From NCBI GenBank assembly GCA_002989075.1, contig PSQN01000007.1, forward strand, positions 822,558 to 886,557: a stretch of DNA of 64,000 nt. Reading direction: 5' to 3'. Source of the stretch: Arthonia radiata (Eukaryota; Ascomycota; Arthoniomycetes; Arthoniales; Arthoniaceae). The notes below the pieces were generated by a model that saw only the letters and a program-made list of their open reading frames with translations, ran no database searches and was not told where the DNA came from. This document shows positions 33,698-45,226 of the stretch, piece after piece (the first letter of the stretch is position 1; each line of letters starts with the position of its first letter). A program made the position numbers and the translations under genes.

Positions 33698-36187
33698 TCA
33701 TCCGGCTGCGGCAATCTTGCCGTACTCTATTTGTGAATGGGGCTCGCCGGATGCCATGAAGTTGGTCTCTGGGTTGCCTGTCGCTTTAGATGCTGAACAT
33801 CTCGCCATTGTGGGACTGCTTCTTGAAATGACATCTGTAAAATAGAAGTTCTCGATGACCTTTTGCAAGGGATTGCCTGTTGCTCGGCTGTTCTTGTTTT
33901 GGTCAACGAGCTGCACTTTGCTGAGTGCCGCCAACTCGTTGCTGGTGGGTTCGACAATGTCGTACCGCCTTAAAGCGGGGCTTACCTCCTCCATGCGGTC
34001 TCGTAGGGTTTCGATATCGTCGTAAGGCAGCGGCGTGCCCAGATACTCGGATACGGCACGGATGATTTTCCAGTCATCCCGGGCAGCACCAATAACACTC
34101 GTAGCTGCGCGCGTCATTTGTACGCGCCCTTCTGTGTTCACATACGTGCCAGCCTTCTCTGTGTAAGCAGCACCCGGTAGGACGACATCAGCGAGGGCAG
34201 CGCCCCGGTCGCCGTGGTGGCCTTGGTAGATGACGAAAGCATCCTTTGGCAGGTCTGCCTTGGTGATTTCGTCCGCGCCTAGCAGGTAGATCATTTTTGG
34301 CGTAGTGTTAGCGACCTCGGGCGACGGCGTGGTGAAGCCGACCTCATAAGCACCTCCCCGAGCGGCAGATCTTTGTAGAACATTGTAGCCATTCCACTCA
34401 GGATTAAGCATGTTGGGCTGCTTGCTGACAAAGTTGCCAATGGTCTCAAACATTGCTTTTGCGTCAGCGTGTTCTGTTACGCCACTGCCAACAATGATCA
34501 TTGGCTTCTGGGCGCCTTTGATAAGCTCGCCCCAGGGTCCGGCCAGCGCGCTCTTCAACGCAGCGTGGTCGTCGCCAATGTAGCTGATATCGAATGTCGA
34601 ATCGAACGGCTCTCCAATCAGACCTACTTGCAAGTCTGTTCTTAGCCATTGCTTTCTGATTCGAGCATTGAGACCGGCCGCTTCCCAGCGAGGATTTGTG
34701 CCGACCAGTAAGATGACATCAGCTTCTTCAACGCCTGCGATGCCTGCGTTGAAAGCATAGTTGGCGCGTACGTCCGTACCATGAGCGATGGGAGCGCTGC
34801 CGTTGGGTTGATCCACAGCAAGGTTTTCGGAGTTGAGACTGTTGGCAAGGTCCTTCATTGCCATCAGTGACTCTGTATCAGTCAATTGTCCAGCGATAGC
34901 TTTGAATTCATCCGCCTTAGGTGCAAGCTTCTGATGAGCATTGCCAATCTCAACAAGAGCCTGCTCCCATGTACATGGCTGGAATTGGCCGTCGCGCCGT
35001 ACCATTGGTGTTGTGAGTCTTTGAGTTTTCAGACCGTCGCATGCGAACCGAGTCTTGTCGTTGATCCACTCTTCATTTACGTCGTCGTTTAATCGTGGTA
35101 TAATGCGCATGACTTCGAGACCTCTTGAATCTACGCGGATTGCTGACCCCAAGCCGTCTAAGACGTCAACTGACTCCGAATGCTTCAGCTCCCAAGGTCG
35201 TGCTCTGAATGCATACGGCTTCGATGTGAGTGCTCCAACTGGACACAAATCGATCACATTGCCGGACATTTCGGTGTCGAGATTGCGCTCGAGGTAGGTT
35301 CCGATCTCTAAGCTGTTGCCACGGCCTGTCGAGCCAAGCTCCGGAGCGCCAGCGACATCGTTTGCGAATCGAATGCATCGTGTGCAGTGAATACAGCGGT
35401 TCATGGAGGTCTGCAAAGTATTAGCTGCAGCACCACACAAATTTTGTGCCACAACCCACCTTGACCAGCGGTCCGATGTTTTTGTCTTCGACTGCACGCT
35501 TGCCACCCGTCTCATGAAAACGACCTCTGTCTGCACCATATCTCATTGACTGATCTTGCAAATCACATTCGCCACCTTGATCGCAGATTGGACAGTCGAG
35601 AGGATGATTGGCAAGCAGAAACTCCATGACACCTTCTCGCGCTTTGTGTGTAAGTGGCGAATCGGTCTTCACCACCATGCCGGGTTGCACCGGCCATGCG
35701 CATGAGGCGACTGGCTTTGGAGCTCTTTCGACTTCAACCTGGACTCACGTCAACGAATTGTGTCAATATTTGAAGACGTTCGCGCAGAACGTACAAGGCA
35801 CATGCGGCAGTTGCCAGCTATCATGAGTTTCTCATGGTAGCAATATCGAGGGATGACGGTACCGGCCTTTTCGCAGGCTTGAATAAGGGAAGAACCAGCT
35901 GTGAGATAGCATTAGACGAGTTGGTGTGCGAACGGCGGCGAGGCTGAACGGAGGTCGTGAAGCGGGCCAGGGTATAGACAGTGCATCGTACCTTCTATCG
36001 ATACCTTTTTGCCATCTGTACCATTGTTGTTAGCTTTGCAGCCTCATGGGTTGGTTGGGGAAAACGTACCAACAGTGAGTTCGACCTCTGCGTTTCGCCG
36101 GGTCGTCGCTGAAAAAGGCCGCGCAGCATTGAAGCCGACAAGCCGCCGTGAGCTCTGCAACGAACGCAAAGCTTGTCGGCGCAACAT
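33698..36187 (-). CDS. NDUFS1: NADH-ubiquinone oxidoreductase 75/78 kDa subunit (complex I)
   Basis: Five exons: 36,070-36,187, 35,992-36,015, 35,795-35,898, 35,460-35,738 and 33,698-35,410, giving 745 residues, the size of the Neurospora 78 kDa subunit. The start [16 protein letters not shown]... is an arginine-rich mitochondrial presequence ending near [10 protein letters not shown]. The 2Fe-2S ferredoxin domain ([15 protein letters not shown]) is followed by the His-Cys 4Fe-4S region ([18 protein letters not shown]), the [10 protein letters not shown] cluster segment and the molybdopterin-oxidoreductase-like domain ([27 protein letters not shown]). It carries electrons within the matrix arm of complex I. 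One exon is only 24 bp. The C-terminus ([20 protein letters not shown]) is as in other ascomycetes. Confidence 0.96.
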
Positions 36188-36644
36188 GTCTGCGTTGGTG
36201 AATCAGAGAAAGAGAGCGTGGACGGAGAGAATAGGGTAGAGAGGTTTGCCGCCGAGAGTGTCGATGACATCTAGTTTGCGCCGCCGCCGCTCATTGGAGG
36301 GACGCTCTAAAGAGGGTTAGGGTTGAGAGCACACAACAACTTCTTGCTTTCGCGACCTCATCTCTTCTTTCTTCTTCAACTCATTTCACGGGCATGGTTT
36401 GTTGTAGGAGCCTTCACCTCTTCGCGAGATCGATTGCTGTCTCCTCTACTATATGTTCAAGATGGATCTTCGCGCTGTAGCTGGAACGTTGGAGGTGTCT
36501 ACATAGCACCCTTGAGCTACTTTCCTTACCAACAGCGCCACATTCCAATGTCATACAATTTGATATCATTCTGCCTCATTTGCATATCCTCTTGCTCGTA
36601 ATCTGCACTCTCATACTTCTTCGACGTACCAAACTCTTCAGAGG
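36188..36644. other. Intergenic, NDUFS1 promoter
   Basis: 457 bp between the NDUFS1 start and the stop of the first BTB gene; both lie on the minus strand. No gene seen. Confidence 0.5.
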
Positions 36645-37851
36645 CTACCACAGCCCTCCAAACAGCGAAATCTTCTCCTTCTGTGGGCCCACCGTCAGCG
36701 ATTGACCACACGAACACTGAAAGATGATGGTGTCGCTGGTCTCCTGTCCTCGCTTTCGCTTTTTCCGCATGTCGACCGAGACGTTGCACTGGGTGCTCGA
36801 CGATCCGTGCAAGATGACCTTTGCGGTATTGTGCATGGACGTAAGCTTCGTGTGAGAGGCCGCCAGCTGAATGTTCTGCTGCGTGAGACGGTCCTTTTCT
36901 GCTGTGACCGAAGAGATTTGCGTCTCAAGCGCTTGTAGGCGCGGAGTTTGGACTTTCAAGCTATTCGAGAGTTCGGCAATCTGACGATTCTTGGAGTGTG
37001 TTGCTTTTGTCTCTTTCTTGATCCACTCGCAGTGTAGAGCGTGCAGGAATTCGCGGGTATGGTAGTCAAGATGAACGCCTTCTTCATCAAGGCACAGCTC
37101 CTCCCGGTGATGATACGCGAACCGAACAAGTGCACTCCGCAGTGGCGATTCCGAATCAGTGATGTCGTAGACCTTCCTCACAATCTTGTTGAACCCATCG
37201 ACCTCGTACTCAGGCTCGCCGGGGTCATCATCATTTGTGCTCACTCGCGTCGCGGACGGTGATAGCTCCTCAAGGATCTGAACAAACTTCACTTCCGCCA
37301 AAGTCGCAAGGCTCGGGATCTGAAAGTGCATTGCTAAGGCGAACACTTCGGCATTCACCAGCAAACGCGCGTTGGTGGGGGACAGATCATCTTCCGTTCC
37401 GATCGTGATCTGGAAGGGCACCAGTCGCTGTTGTTGGCCCTCACCACGTGCGCCCTCGGCTTCAGCGAGCTCGTAAGCTGGGACCTCAGCATCGCCATCG
37501 TCGACATACCACTCCGTATAAAGAAAAGCAAGTAAGCAAGCCAGCGCTGCTGGGTGAGCTTCAACTGTAAAGGGTCAGACAGATATCAGAAGCTAATCTG
37601 CATTTGTACTAACCTTTAATATCAGCGGCGCGGGCTCCGTTGGGCTTTTCCTCGCATTGTGCAGCAAGAACTGCGCTCTTGGGGCAGACTATCATGCGAT
37701 GAGCTTTGAAGTAGATCCCGTCGCCACTGCTGGGGTCTCGACAGCAGAGTGTGATGTCTGAGTATTTCGGGTCTGTGAGGAAGTCGGGGATCGATGGGGT
37801 GTTGCTGCGCACAGATGAGGCACGCGTGGTGGTTTCTTGCTCGAGATTCAT
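36645..37851 (-). CDS. BTB/POZ domain protein with coiled coil (BTB-1)
   Basis: Exons 37,614-37,851 and 36,645-37,564 (49-bp intron) give 385 residues. The BTB core covers about residues 25-155: PKYSDITLCC, IYFKAHRMIVCPKSAVL, LAFLYTEWYVDD, then NAEVFALAMHFQIPSLATLAEVKF. A coiled coil (QIAELSNSLKVQTPRLQALE) lies near 280-345, then a basic patch KKRKRGQE and a small FQCSCGQSL cysteine motif. Proteins like this are fungal BTB proteins of unknown role, some likely substrate adaptors for Cullin-3 ligases. The first true ATG is at 37,851; the frame is open for nine more codons without an ATG. It is one of five BTB genes in this window. Confidence 0.85.
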
Positions 37852-38431
37852 GCTGTCGAAGACCTTGCCTTTGCTCAAGATGTTAAAGTCTCGGTAATGT
37901 CACAGGCTTGAGAGAAATGTCTTGAAAGACGTGGGAGTTGTTGATGGAGGTTGCGAAAATTCACAGAGTTTGGGAAAGTGCCAGAGCTCAGTTCGCTTTG
38001 CGGATCTGTTGACGGTAGATAAGTGTGAAGCTGAGGCAGAAGGTTGAAGTGAGAGATGAAAGTCACTCTCTCGGGATGGAAAGGTGACCGGATGGGAAGT
38101 GGGAGGTGCATGTCACTCTCAAGCTCAACACCCATTGTTCCAACTACTTAGCCGCTTCCTCGATTCGATCTGTTCAGCGTTGGCACTCACTGGGGTCTAC
38201 GCTCATCAATATTTCCTGCCATCGTACCCTCACCGACGCCGACTTGCTTCTCATTTCCACGTCAGCCTCCAACATCTCTCCGCTCACCCCAGCGCTCACC
38301 AATTTCGCTTCCCCACCAGCACTCACAGGCTTGACGGCCTGACGAATCCCTGCAGCTTCAAGCTCTCATCCTCGCTCACCAAGTTGAAGCCCTCCTCAGC
38401 AATTTTCAGGACCACGTCCCCACCTCACAAG
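37852..38431. promoter_or_regulatory. Shared upstream region of divergent BTB-1 and BTB-2
   Basis: 580 bp between two divergent start codons, with CT-rich stretches toward BTB-2 (38,150-38,420), as in fungal promoters and leaders. A long open frame overlaps it upstream of BTB-2 but looks like leader sequence. Confidence 0.5.
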
Positions 38432-39612
38432 ATGTCAGCACCTACCAGTGGGCGCCACCACGGCCTACCAAGATCAAGAAGCGAAAGCGAGAGCGCCACG
38501 GACAATCAGAACATCCACGCCAGAAATGAGGAAGGAAGGATTCCAGAAGTGATCCTGAAATGCCCACATGACCTCACCCAATTCATTGTGGCAGAGTTCG
38601 CCTTAGTCGACAATTCAGAGGTGTTTAAAAATCTACTCACCGGCGAGACTCCAGAAGCAAAGACGCGCCAAATTGTGATCACAGATTTCACAGCTCAGGT
38701 ATGTGCTTTCTTACAGCGGCTGCGCCGGCTTCGTTACCCTTGAAGTTGCAATAAAGTGCATGCAATATGCCGGCGCGGGTAAAAAACGAGGACTCCAATA
38801 GCCATGAGAGACCAGTGTGGATGCTGACATCTAGCATCTAGGCCGTCCGCCGTATGCTAGCCTTTCTCGCAGGGAATGAATACGACGATGTGCGCAATAA
38901 TATGGAGGTGCCATCAGTGCAGATGGAGATGGTCGAGGCTAAAAAGCTGCTAAAGGGACACAAGAACAAGACTGTGAACCCGCCAGGTAAGCTTACAGCC
39001 CAGTAGACTCGTGTGACCCCTCGTATTCGCCGATACGCCAGAGCGCCAGCTTCGCACCAACCAACCAGGACTGTAAGTGAAAGTTAAGGTTTGCTCACAT
39101 TCGGCATAGCCTCCTCTCAGCCATCCACACTGCCCATCGTGTGGATGATGAACGGCCTGCACGTGTACCTGCTTGCCGGCGCCTACGGGCTGAAGGGGCT
39201 CAAGGACGCCTCGCTCGCCGCGCTGGCGGCTCGAATGCAGGGAAGCTCGGATGCAGCGTTCTGGGCGCATGGCGCGTACCCCGGCGCGCTCATCAAGGCC
39301 GTGTACGCCGGGGTCACGCCTGCGGGCGGAAACGAGAAGAGCGAGTTGCGCGGCGCTGTGGTGGCGCAAGTCGTGCGCCGAGCCGCGAGCATGGGCTTGG
39401 CGGGGATGCCGTCGGTGGTGGGGGAAATGGCGGAGAACGTGCGGTTCTCCTTGGATTTCAACATGGAGTGCGTGCGGAGCTTGGGGGAGGCGAGGGACGA
39501 GGTGAGCGTGTTGAGGGGGCAGGTGGAGGGGATGAAGGTGGAGGTGGAGAGGCTGCAGTGGCAGCCTGCAAGGCTGTCGGGCGGCGGGTTAGGGCGTGGA
39601 GAGCTGGAGTGA
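38432..39612 (+). CDS. BTB/POZ-like protein (BTB-2)
   Basis: Exons 38,432-38,698, 38,842-38,986 and 39,110-39,612 (introns 143 and 123 bp) give 304 residues. A Ser/Arg-rich head is followed by LTQFIVAEFALVDNSEVFKNLLTG, AVRRMLAFLAGNEYDD and GLHVYLLAGAYGLKGLKDASLAAL, matching the BTB strand-helix order but with a weak N-terminal half. A short coiled coil (ARDEVSVLRGQVEGMKVEVERL) ends the protein. The third exon is GC-rich with a strong G/C third-position bias. The start follows CACAAG, a fair context. Role unknown; the best clue is its place in the BTB group. Confidence 0.75.
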
Positions 39613-39743
39613 GGGGTGGCGGTGATTTAGCCAGCCCTAGTGGTGGATGAGGGTTTCAAAAGTTTTGTGTTTTGAGCAACGCGCGCCTCCGGGCTTCAAA
39701 ATGGAGCAAATTTGATCACTTTCAGTCAAGCGTGGGCGCTCTT

Positions 39744-40570
39744 TCATTTCTTCTCATTACCCTTGGACCCAGAAGTCTTGCCTGCCATCCACGAAGCCAG
39801 ATCGAAATTCTGAATACTCTGCGCTGTATTTGGCGTATCAGCCGCTCCGCCGGCGTTGCCCATGATGCCCTTCTTCTGCATATCCTCCAGCTCCTGCTTT
39901 GACTCTTCATCCACTTCATTGTTGTCAGCATCTGTCCGAGCATCTCATTGCCCTCCCATTACTTACTGTTCTCCATAAGATAGGGCAACCCTACAATCAT
40001 GACCAGACTAAACAATCCCATCAAGATCATGGGGCTCTTCAAGAAGCTGAGCGCACTAAACGTGTTTCTGTCCATGTAAAACTCCTTCTTGGCCACTGGC
40101 CGCACCTCTACGTTCACCTTATTCGGGTCTGCGAGCGGCTGTACTTCGTTGTCTGTCCTCTCCACGGCGCCGCCACCTCGGTACTCGCCCTTGTTGCCCC
40201 ATTCATTACCCCAGAACGTCTGCCAAGCTTCTACTCGCGCCTCGGACGTGCCATCGGAGCTGATTGAAGAGGTGTTGACGTCGATGCGTAACGGTGGGAA
40301 GGTGTAATCGCGGCAGGCGAGTGTGAGTAGATATGAACCGGCTTCGACGTTTGAGTATTCGAAAGTGTTTCGGCGTGTGACCGGAGCTGTGAGGGTTGTA
40401 CCGTACTTGAATAATGTTGCGGTTGTGCTTGAGGGGAGGAGTGATGGGTTGTATTGCGGTAGTGAGGGTACGGCTGGCAGATAGAGGTTGAGGACCCAGG
40501 CTTGGAGCAGTGATGGTAGACTCAGAAGCAAGACCGTGGCGACTGTCCAAAATTGAGTACAAATTTGCAT
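39744..40570 (-). CDS. EMC7: ER membrane protein complex subunit 7 (EMC7)
   Basis: Exons 39,967-40,570 and 39,744-39,913 (53-bp intron, GTAAGT...GAAG) give 257 residues. A signal peptide (LLLSLPSLLQAW) leads into a beta-sandwich luminal domain with NTFEYSNVEAGSYLLTLACRDYTFPPLRIDV, then AYxMDRNTFSALSFLKSPMILMGLFSLVMIVGLPYLMEN as the single membrane segment. The cytosolic tail MDEESKQELEDMQKKG ends lysine-rich. EMC7 is part of the complex that inserts membrane proteins at the ER. The more upstream acceptor would leave a 35-bp intron and a less typical MEN-N junction, so the MENMDEES junction was chosen. Confidence 0.9.
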
Positions 40571-40867
40571 GATCGCTGTCTTGAAAGCTGAGCATGTGGT
40601 CTATCTTTAATGAGAAGGTGAGTGATCTATGGATGGGTGCCATATCCGAAAATGGTTACCCTGAACGATGTGGCCCGAGCTTCATTTGATGTCTCGCGTT
40701 CATCTGGTGCCTGTCGAGATGCACTCACACTACAGACCAACTCTGATCACCTCATCCTGAGCCAAGAACAACCGTATCTGCTACGAGAGCTCAGAAATCA
40801 CAGAACAACGACAGCAGGAATTACCATCGTGCACTCCTGACGTCTCAGAGGCGTTCTTACCGCCGCC
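40571..40867. promoter_or_regulatory. Bidirectional promoter of EMC7 and PRE8
   Basis: 297 bp separate the divergent start codons of two protein-homeostasis genes, so they probably share control elements. No TATA box is obvious. Confidence 0.5.
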
Positions 40868-41823
40868 ATGGCGAACCAATACTCTTTCTCTCTGACGACG
40901 TTCTCGCCGAGGTGAGCCTCTATGCTGCCTCGCTGGTCTATTGAGCTAACAAGCGGACAGCGGAAAGCTTGTGCAGATCGGTAAGCATATCAGCAAGCGT
41001 TATCCTTGCTCTACATTCACCAACGATCTAATCCCGTCACGTAGAATACGCCCTCAACGCTGTCAACCAAGGTGTAACCTCGATCGGCATCAAAGCCACC
41101 AATGGCGTCGTTCTCGCCACCGAGAAGAAGTCCACCTCCACACTCATCGACAATACCACACAATCCAAAGTCTCCCTCGTGACGCCTAACATCGGCATGG
41201 TATACAGTGGCATGGGGCCCGACTACCGCATCCTTGTCGACCGCGCCCGCAAAGTCTCACATACCGGCTACAAGCGCATATACAACGAGTATCCGCCCAC
41301 GCGAATACTGGTACAAGACGTCGCTCGTGTGATGCAAGAGGCCACGCAGTCAGCGGGTGTGCGACCATACGGCGTCAGCCTATTAATGGCAGGCTGGGAC
41401 GAGGGCATCGAGCCAGACGTAGAAGGTGAAGAGGTGCTCGACGAGAAGACCGGCGAGAAGAAGAAGCTACCGCGGAAGACGGGCGGCATACTGAAGGGCG
41501 GTCCCAGCTTATATCAGGTCGACCCCAGCGGCAGCTACTTTCCGTGGAAAGCAACAGCCATCGGCAAGGGCGCGACGAGCGCGAAGACGTTTCTGGAGAA
41601 GCGCCATACGGAGGAGCTCGAGCTTGAGGATGCCATCATCATTGCGCTGCTCACGCTGAAGGAAACCATCGAAGGTGAGATGACCGGCGAGAACATCGAG
41701 ATTGGTCTGGTTGGTGATCCAGCCAACGATCAGCTTGGATACGAAGGCGTGGAGGGTGCCAAGGGGCCGCGCTTCCGGAAATTGAGTTCGCAGGAGATTG
41801 AGGACTACTTGGCGCAGCTGTGA
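40868..41823 (+). CDS. PRE8: 20S proteasome subunit alpha type-2
   Basis: Exons 40,868-40,911, 40,961-40,980 and 41,045-41,823 give 280 residues; introns are 49 and 64 bp and the middle exon is 20 bp. The alpha-subunit signature [27 protein letters not shown] is assembled across the first two introns. The rest is highly conserved: [59 protein letters not shown]. Between [12 protein letters not shown] and [12 protein letters not shown] it has a charged insert of about 25 residues ([18 protein letters not shown]), longer than in yeast. Part of the outer ring of the 20S core. Confidence 0.96.
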
Positions 41824-43295
41824 GGAGCCTGCTCGGTATGTGCAGATAGATTCGGAATGCAGGCTTTCGAAGCTGAAAGGCGTGCGTCGCTCTAAAGTGC
41901 ACAGTCCCAGACCTCACTTCTGCTAGCTGTGGCTCTTAAGCATGGGTTGGTCCGACTAATGAGCAGCCTACGCAATCTGCGCCGAGTTGCAGCACCGGAT
42001 ATCGAGGTGCACACGTAGGTGTCGTCCTTGAATGCACACTTCTCAATCTCTAATATCCTTCGCGGTAGATTTGGCTAACACTGGGAGACAGCTCCGCGCA
42101 ATCAGGCTGTACAGCCGCGGAATGCTGGATCCCAAGCCAACTATCCGGCGCCGTTTGGAGATGGCTGCCTTGGAAATAAAGCACTAAGGTGACGAGCAGC
42201 AACTTCCTACATCTGTATCACACGGGAGCAGCTTTTGGTACTAGGTACTAATGTAAGTGGGGAACGCTGCTAATATCGAGACAAGGACAGAGAGCAGAAA
42301 GCCGCACATTGGCACCGCCTGCATTGGGGAGAACCCTCGATGCACTTGCGTAGTGCTAAAAACCGATTTAACGCACAGCTCTGCAGCGCTCACACCGGCT
42401 CTGCAAGCGCGATATTTTCCAACGCATCCATTCCGTCATCGCATTGCTAGAAAAGCACAAGATCGAGCCATTTCGCGCTGACAGCCAAGGCTTTTTTCTG
42501 AGCGAATGTTGCAGACGACGGAGCCGGATTGCCTTTTGCAAGCAGTGCTATACATCCAGCACCACTGCTTGAAGATCACATGAGTCGCTCCGGCCCGTAC
42601 TCGACAACCTGTTACTTGGAGACGTGTGTACGGTTTTCTCCTCATTGACAGGATCGATCGTAGATCTGGACAAGCCTTGTAGCCTGCAGTAGCGGAACGG
42701 ACACTTGCGCCGCACCTACATCAAACCGGGATTCGTGCTGAAAAGTGAGCTTACGAGCCAGGTTTATTGTTACGCTTGACGGTAATTCCGCGTCCATTGG
42801 CAGCACTACTTATACCGCAGCACAACGAGCCGGCGACTGCGGCTGATATTTGCAAAAATTAAATATCACGGAAAGCTGTAGAAATTCAGAGGAGGAGCGA
42901 CGATGGTGCTACCACCTATGTTGTTATTTGAAATTTCCGTAGAGCATCGGTACACAACAGGGGCAGTGGCAAGATTTGCGCATTAGTAGGTAGAGAAAAG
43001 GGCGAAGGAAGCACATCATGCACTGCAACGGCCGCTACTTACGTGACACGGCGGCATCGGGTACAAGCCAGGTACCAGGTAGTGGCATGCGGCAGCTCAG
43101 ACACAGTAGCCGCAAACGCAGCCTAAACTAGCCATCACTATGCCAAATGCTTAACAGGAAGGCATTGCGACTTTTCACGCGTGTCCACTCCTGTCAATGA
43201 CCTGCTCACTTGCTCTGATTCGTGGCAGCCCATGTATTCTGCAGGGGCAGTCTTCCTCGGCTTCATCTTTTGTTCAGTTCTTACCATCCACCAAA
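41824..43295. other. Intergenic, no gene recognised
   Basis: About 1.5 kb between PRE8 and BTB-3. Only short frames; no tRNA-like fold or repeat noticed. Confidence 0.55.
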
Positions 43296-44659
43296 ATGCA
43301 TCCTCAGTATCCTGCGATTGCAAGCCCACACCCTGACCTCACGCTCATCTGCGCTGATGATGGCGTCCAATTCAATGTCCACCAGGCTGTTCTCCGTCCG
43401 GCCTCGAGAGTCTTCGCCGAAGCAATCCTCAAGCGCGTTGATGACGGGATTTCGCCAGCGATCCTCGTCCTTCACGCACCTATGATTGAGGTCAAGCGTA
43501 TGCTGGCGTTCCTCTACCATGGTTCCTATGAGTTCAAAGAGCAAGCGGATGTTCAGCCATATCCGATTGCAGACTCAGAGCTCATGTCATCAATGACATC
43601 GTGGACGGCGTGGGCTGAACATCTCATGGACACTGACGACAAAGGATATTCTCACAAACTGATGCGGCTAACGAGAGCCCGCGCTTCAAAATTGGTATCT
43701 TTGCTGGCACCGCCGCTTATCAGCTTACCTGAACCGAAAGCACTTCAGGACTCGTCCGTCACTGTCGCTGGACCCACGGAAGTCGTCGAGCCTACAATTA
43801 CGGCCCACGACGCTGTCGGCCGCCTCTCGATCCATGCTAAGCTCTGGCGTATGGCCGATTCTTACCAGATATCATGCTTGATCTTAGAAACAAATACTAA
43901 GATCAACGCGCTACTGACGGACGAACCTGATCTTGTGCTCTCTCCAGATTTCCCGGAAGCCGCGCAATTTATCTGGGATATGACGGCACACTGTGGTGAC
44001 CGTGGTAATTACCTGAAACAAGAAGTTCTGGATGCCATTCTACGACGCTTGCCTGCCATGTTGAGATGCATGAGGTCGACCACGTGGAGTGAGTACCATG
44101 CATGAGGGCCCTACAAAAACAGCTCGAAATCATGCCAGCGGGATGGCGTCGCTCGCGATGCTTCCTTGAGCTGACTATAACCGCTGTAGGTGCAGGCACC
44201 AAGCCAGGCCACTTTCTACGCAGCGTGCTCGTGGCAATGACACAGCAGTATGTGGCCGCCACTCAAGAAAACCGCAATCTTCGCGAGACTCTACGTACGG
44301 AGCGCGAAGAACACAAGATTCAGTTGCGTCAATTTACCTCCGAGTTGGATGGAAAGATGCAAAAGGTCGATAAACTCACCAACGAGCTCCGACTCGCGCG
44401 CGATACCATAAGGGCAGCAGAGACCTGGCTGGAGGAAGAGCAGGAGAGGCTGCGTGAAGAACGTCAGAGACTAAGTGACGAAACAATGATGATGCATGCC
44501 CAGCTCAGATCTCAAACACGGGCGTTCGCTAGGATGCAGTATTCTGTGGAGCGTGGAGATAGTGCGGCTGCTGTGGATATAAGGGAGAGCCTGAGGCTGA
44601 GGAGGCAGGCAGCATTAAGGCTGCCCATTGGAGGTCGAAGGCAGGGCGGGGTGGTTTGA
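43296..44659 (+). CDS. BTB/POZ domain protein with coiled coil (BTB-3)
   Basis: Exons 43,296-44,088 and 44,190-44,659 (101-bp intron) give 420 residues. BTB marks are HPDLTLICADDGVQFNVHQAVLRPASRVFAEAIL, VKRMLAFLYHGSYEF and HAKLWRMADSYQISCLILE. The joined exon reads STTW|SAGTKPGHFLRS. A long coiled coil (about 305-390) runs from QENRNLRETLRTEREEHKI to RLREERQRLSDE. The frame opens at an ATG at 43,197, but the ATG at 43,296 sits in a better context (CCACCAAAATG) just before the BTB domain. The 3' end of the last exon has a diverged tandem copy downstream (44,704-44,802). Role unknown. Confidence 0.82.
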
Positions 44660-44703
44660 AGGTGTCGTTCCTCATCCAGAGCAGACATAGCCAGCATGCC
44701 TTT

Positions 44704-44802
44704 CATAGAAGAGCAGCTGCGGTGGACGTGAAGAGCCTGAGAGAGAGGAGAGAGGAAAGAGTACGGCTGCCTTGGGGAGAACTAAAGGCGGGCGCGGTCT
44801 GA
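44704..44802 (+). pseudogene. Diverged tandem copy of the BTB-3 C-terminal end (or alternative last exon)
   Basis: This stretch reads AAAVDVKSLRERREERVRLP...GAV-stop, paralleling the BTB-3 ending AAAVDIRESLRLRRQAALRLP...GGVV-stop at 44,566-44,659. The spacing is about 140 bp and both end in TGA. It could be a remnant of a small tandem duplication or a second 3'-terminal exon. Confidence 0.55.
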
Positions 44803-45226
44803 AGTGTATTCACTACATCATGAGCGAACATGACCAGCAGGCTCTTCATAAAGGAGCATCTTCGAGCGCTCATCTGATTATGCACAATAGTACCAGGCGA
44901 GCGAACTGCAACAGACCTCATACTTATCCTCAGTTACTCTGCTGCTCCATGATTATTTCGCTGTGGTAGAGGATCATATCCTCATGTTCAATGTGTCTTT
45001 TCATGCTCAGTCTGGATTGTACAAGCACTCTTTCTCTGCTGAGGACCGAGTAGAATGAGGAGCGTGTGGCGTATCTGACGACTCAGCCACAGCTGTGGCG
45101 CAACACACGCGTCATCAGCTTCCCTTTGAATGGTGGGGCCTCGTCTTCGAGGGCATCCCGCCATCAGCTCAAGACCATTTAATCCCCTCTTTTCTACACA
45201 CAGACAGGCACTTAACAGTGGTTATT
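44803..45226. other. Intergenic
   Basis: 424 bp between the BTB-3 duplicate and the WW gene; no gene seen. Confidence 0.5.

Noticed and set aside
39141-39650. 169-codon Gly/Arg-rich frame overlapping BTB-2 exon 3
   Set aside because: Out-of-frame reading of a GC-rich exon with low-complexity product; BTB-2 continues its domain in the other frame.
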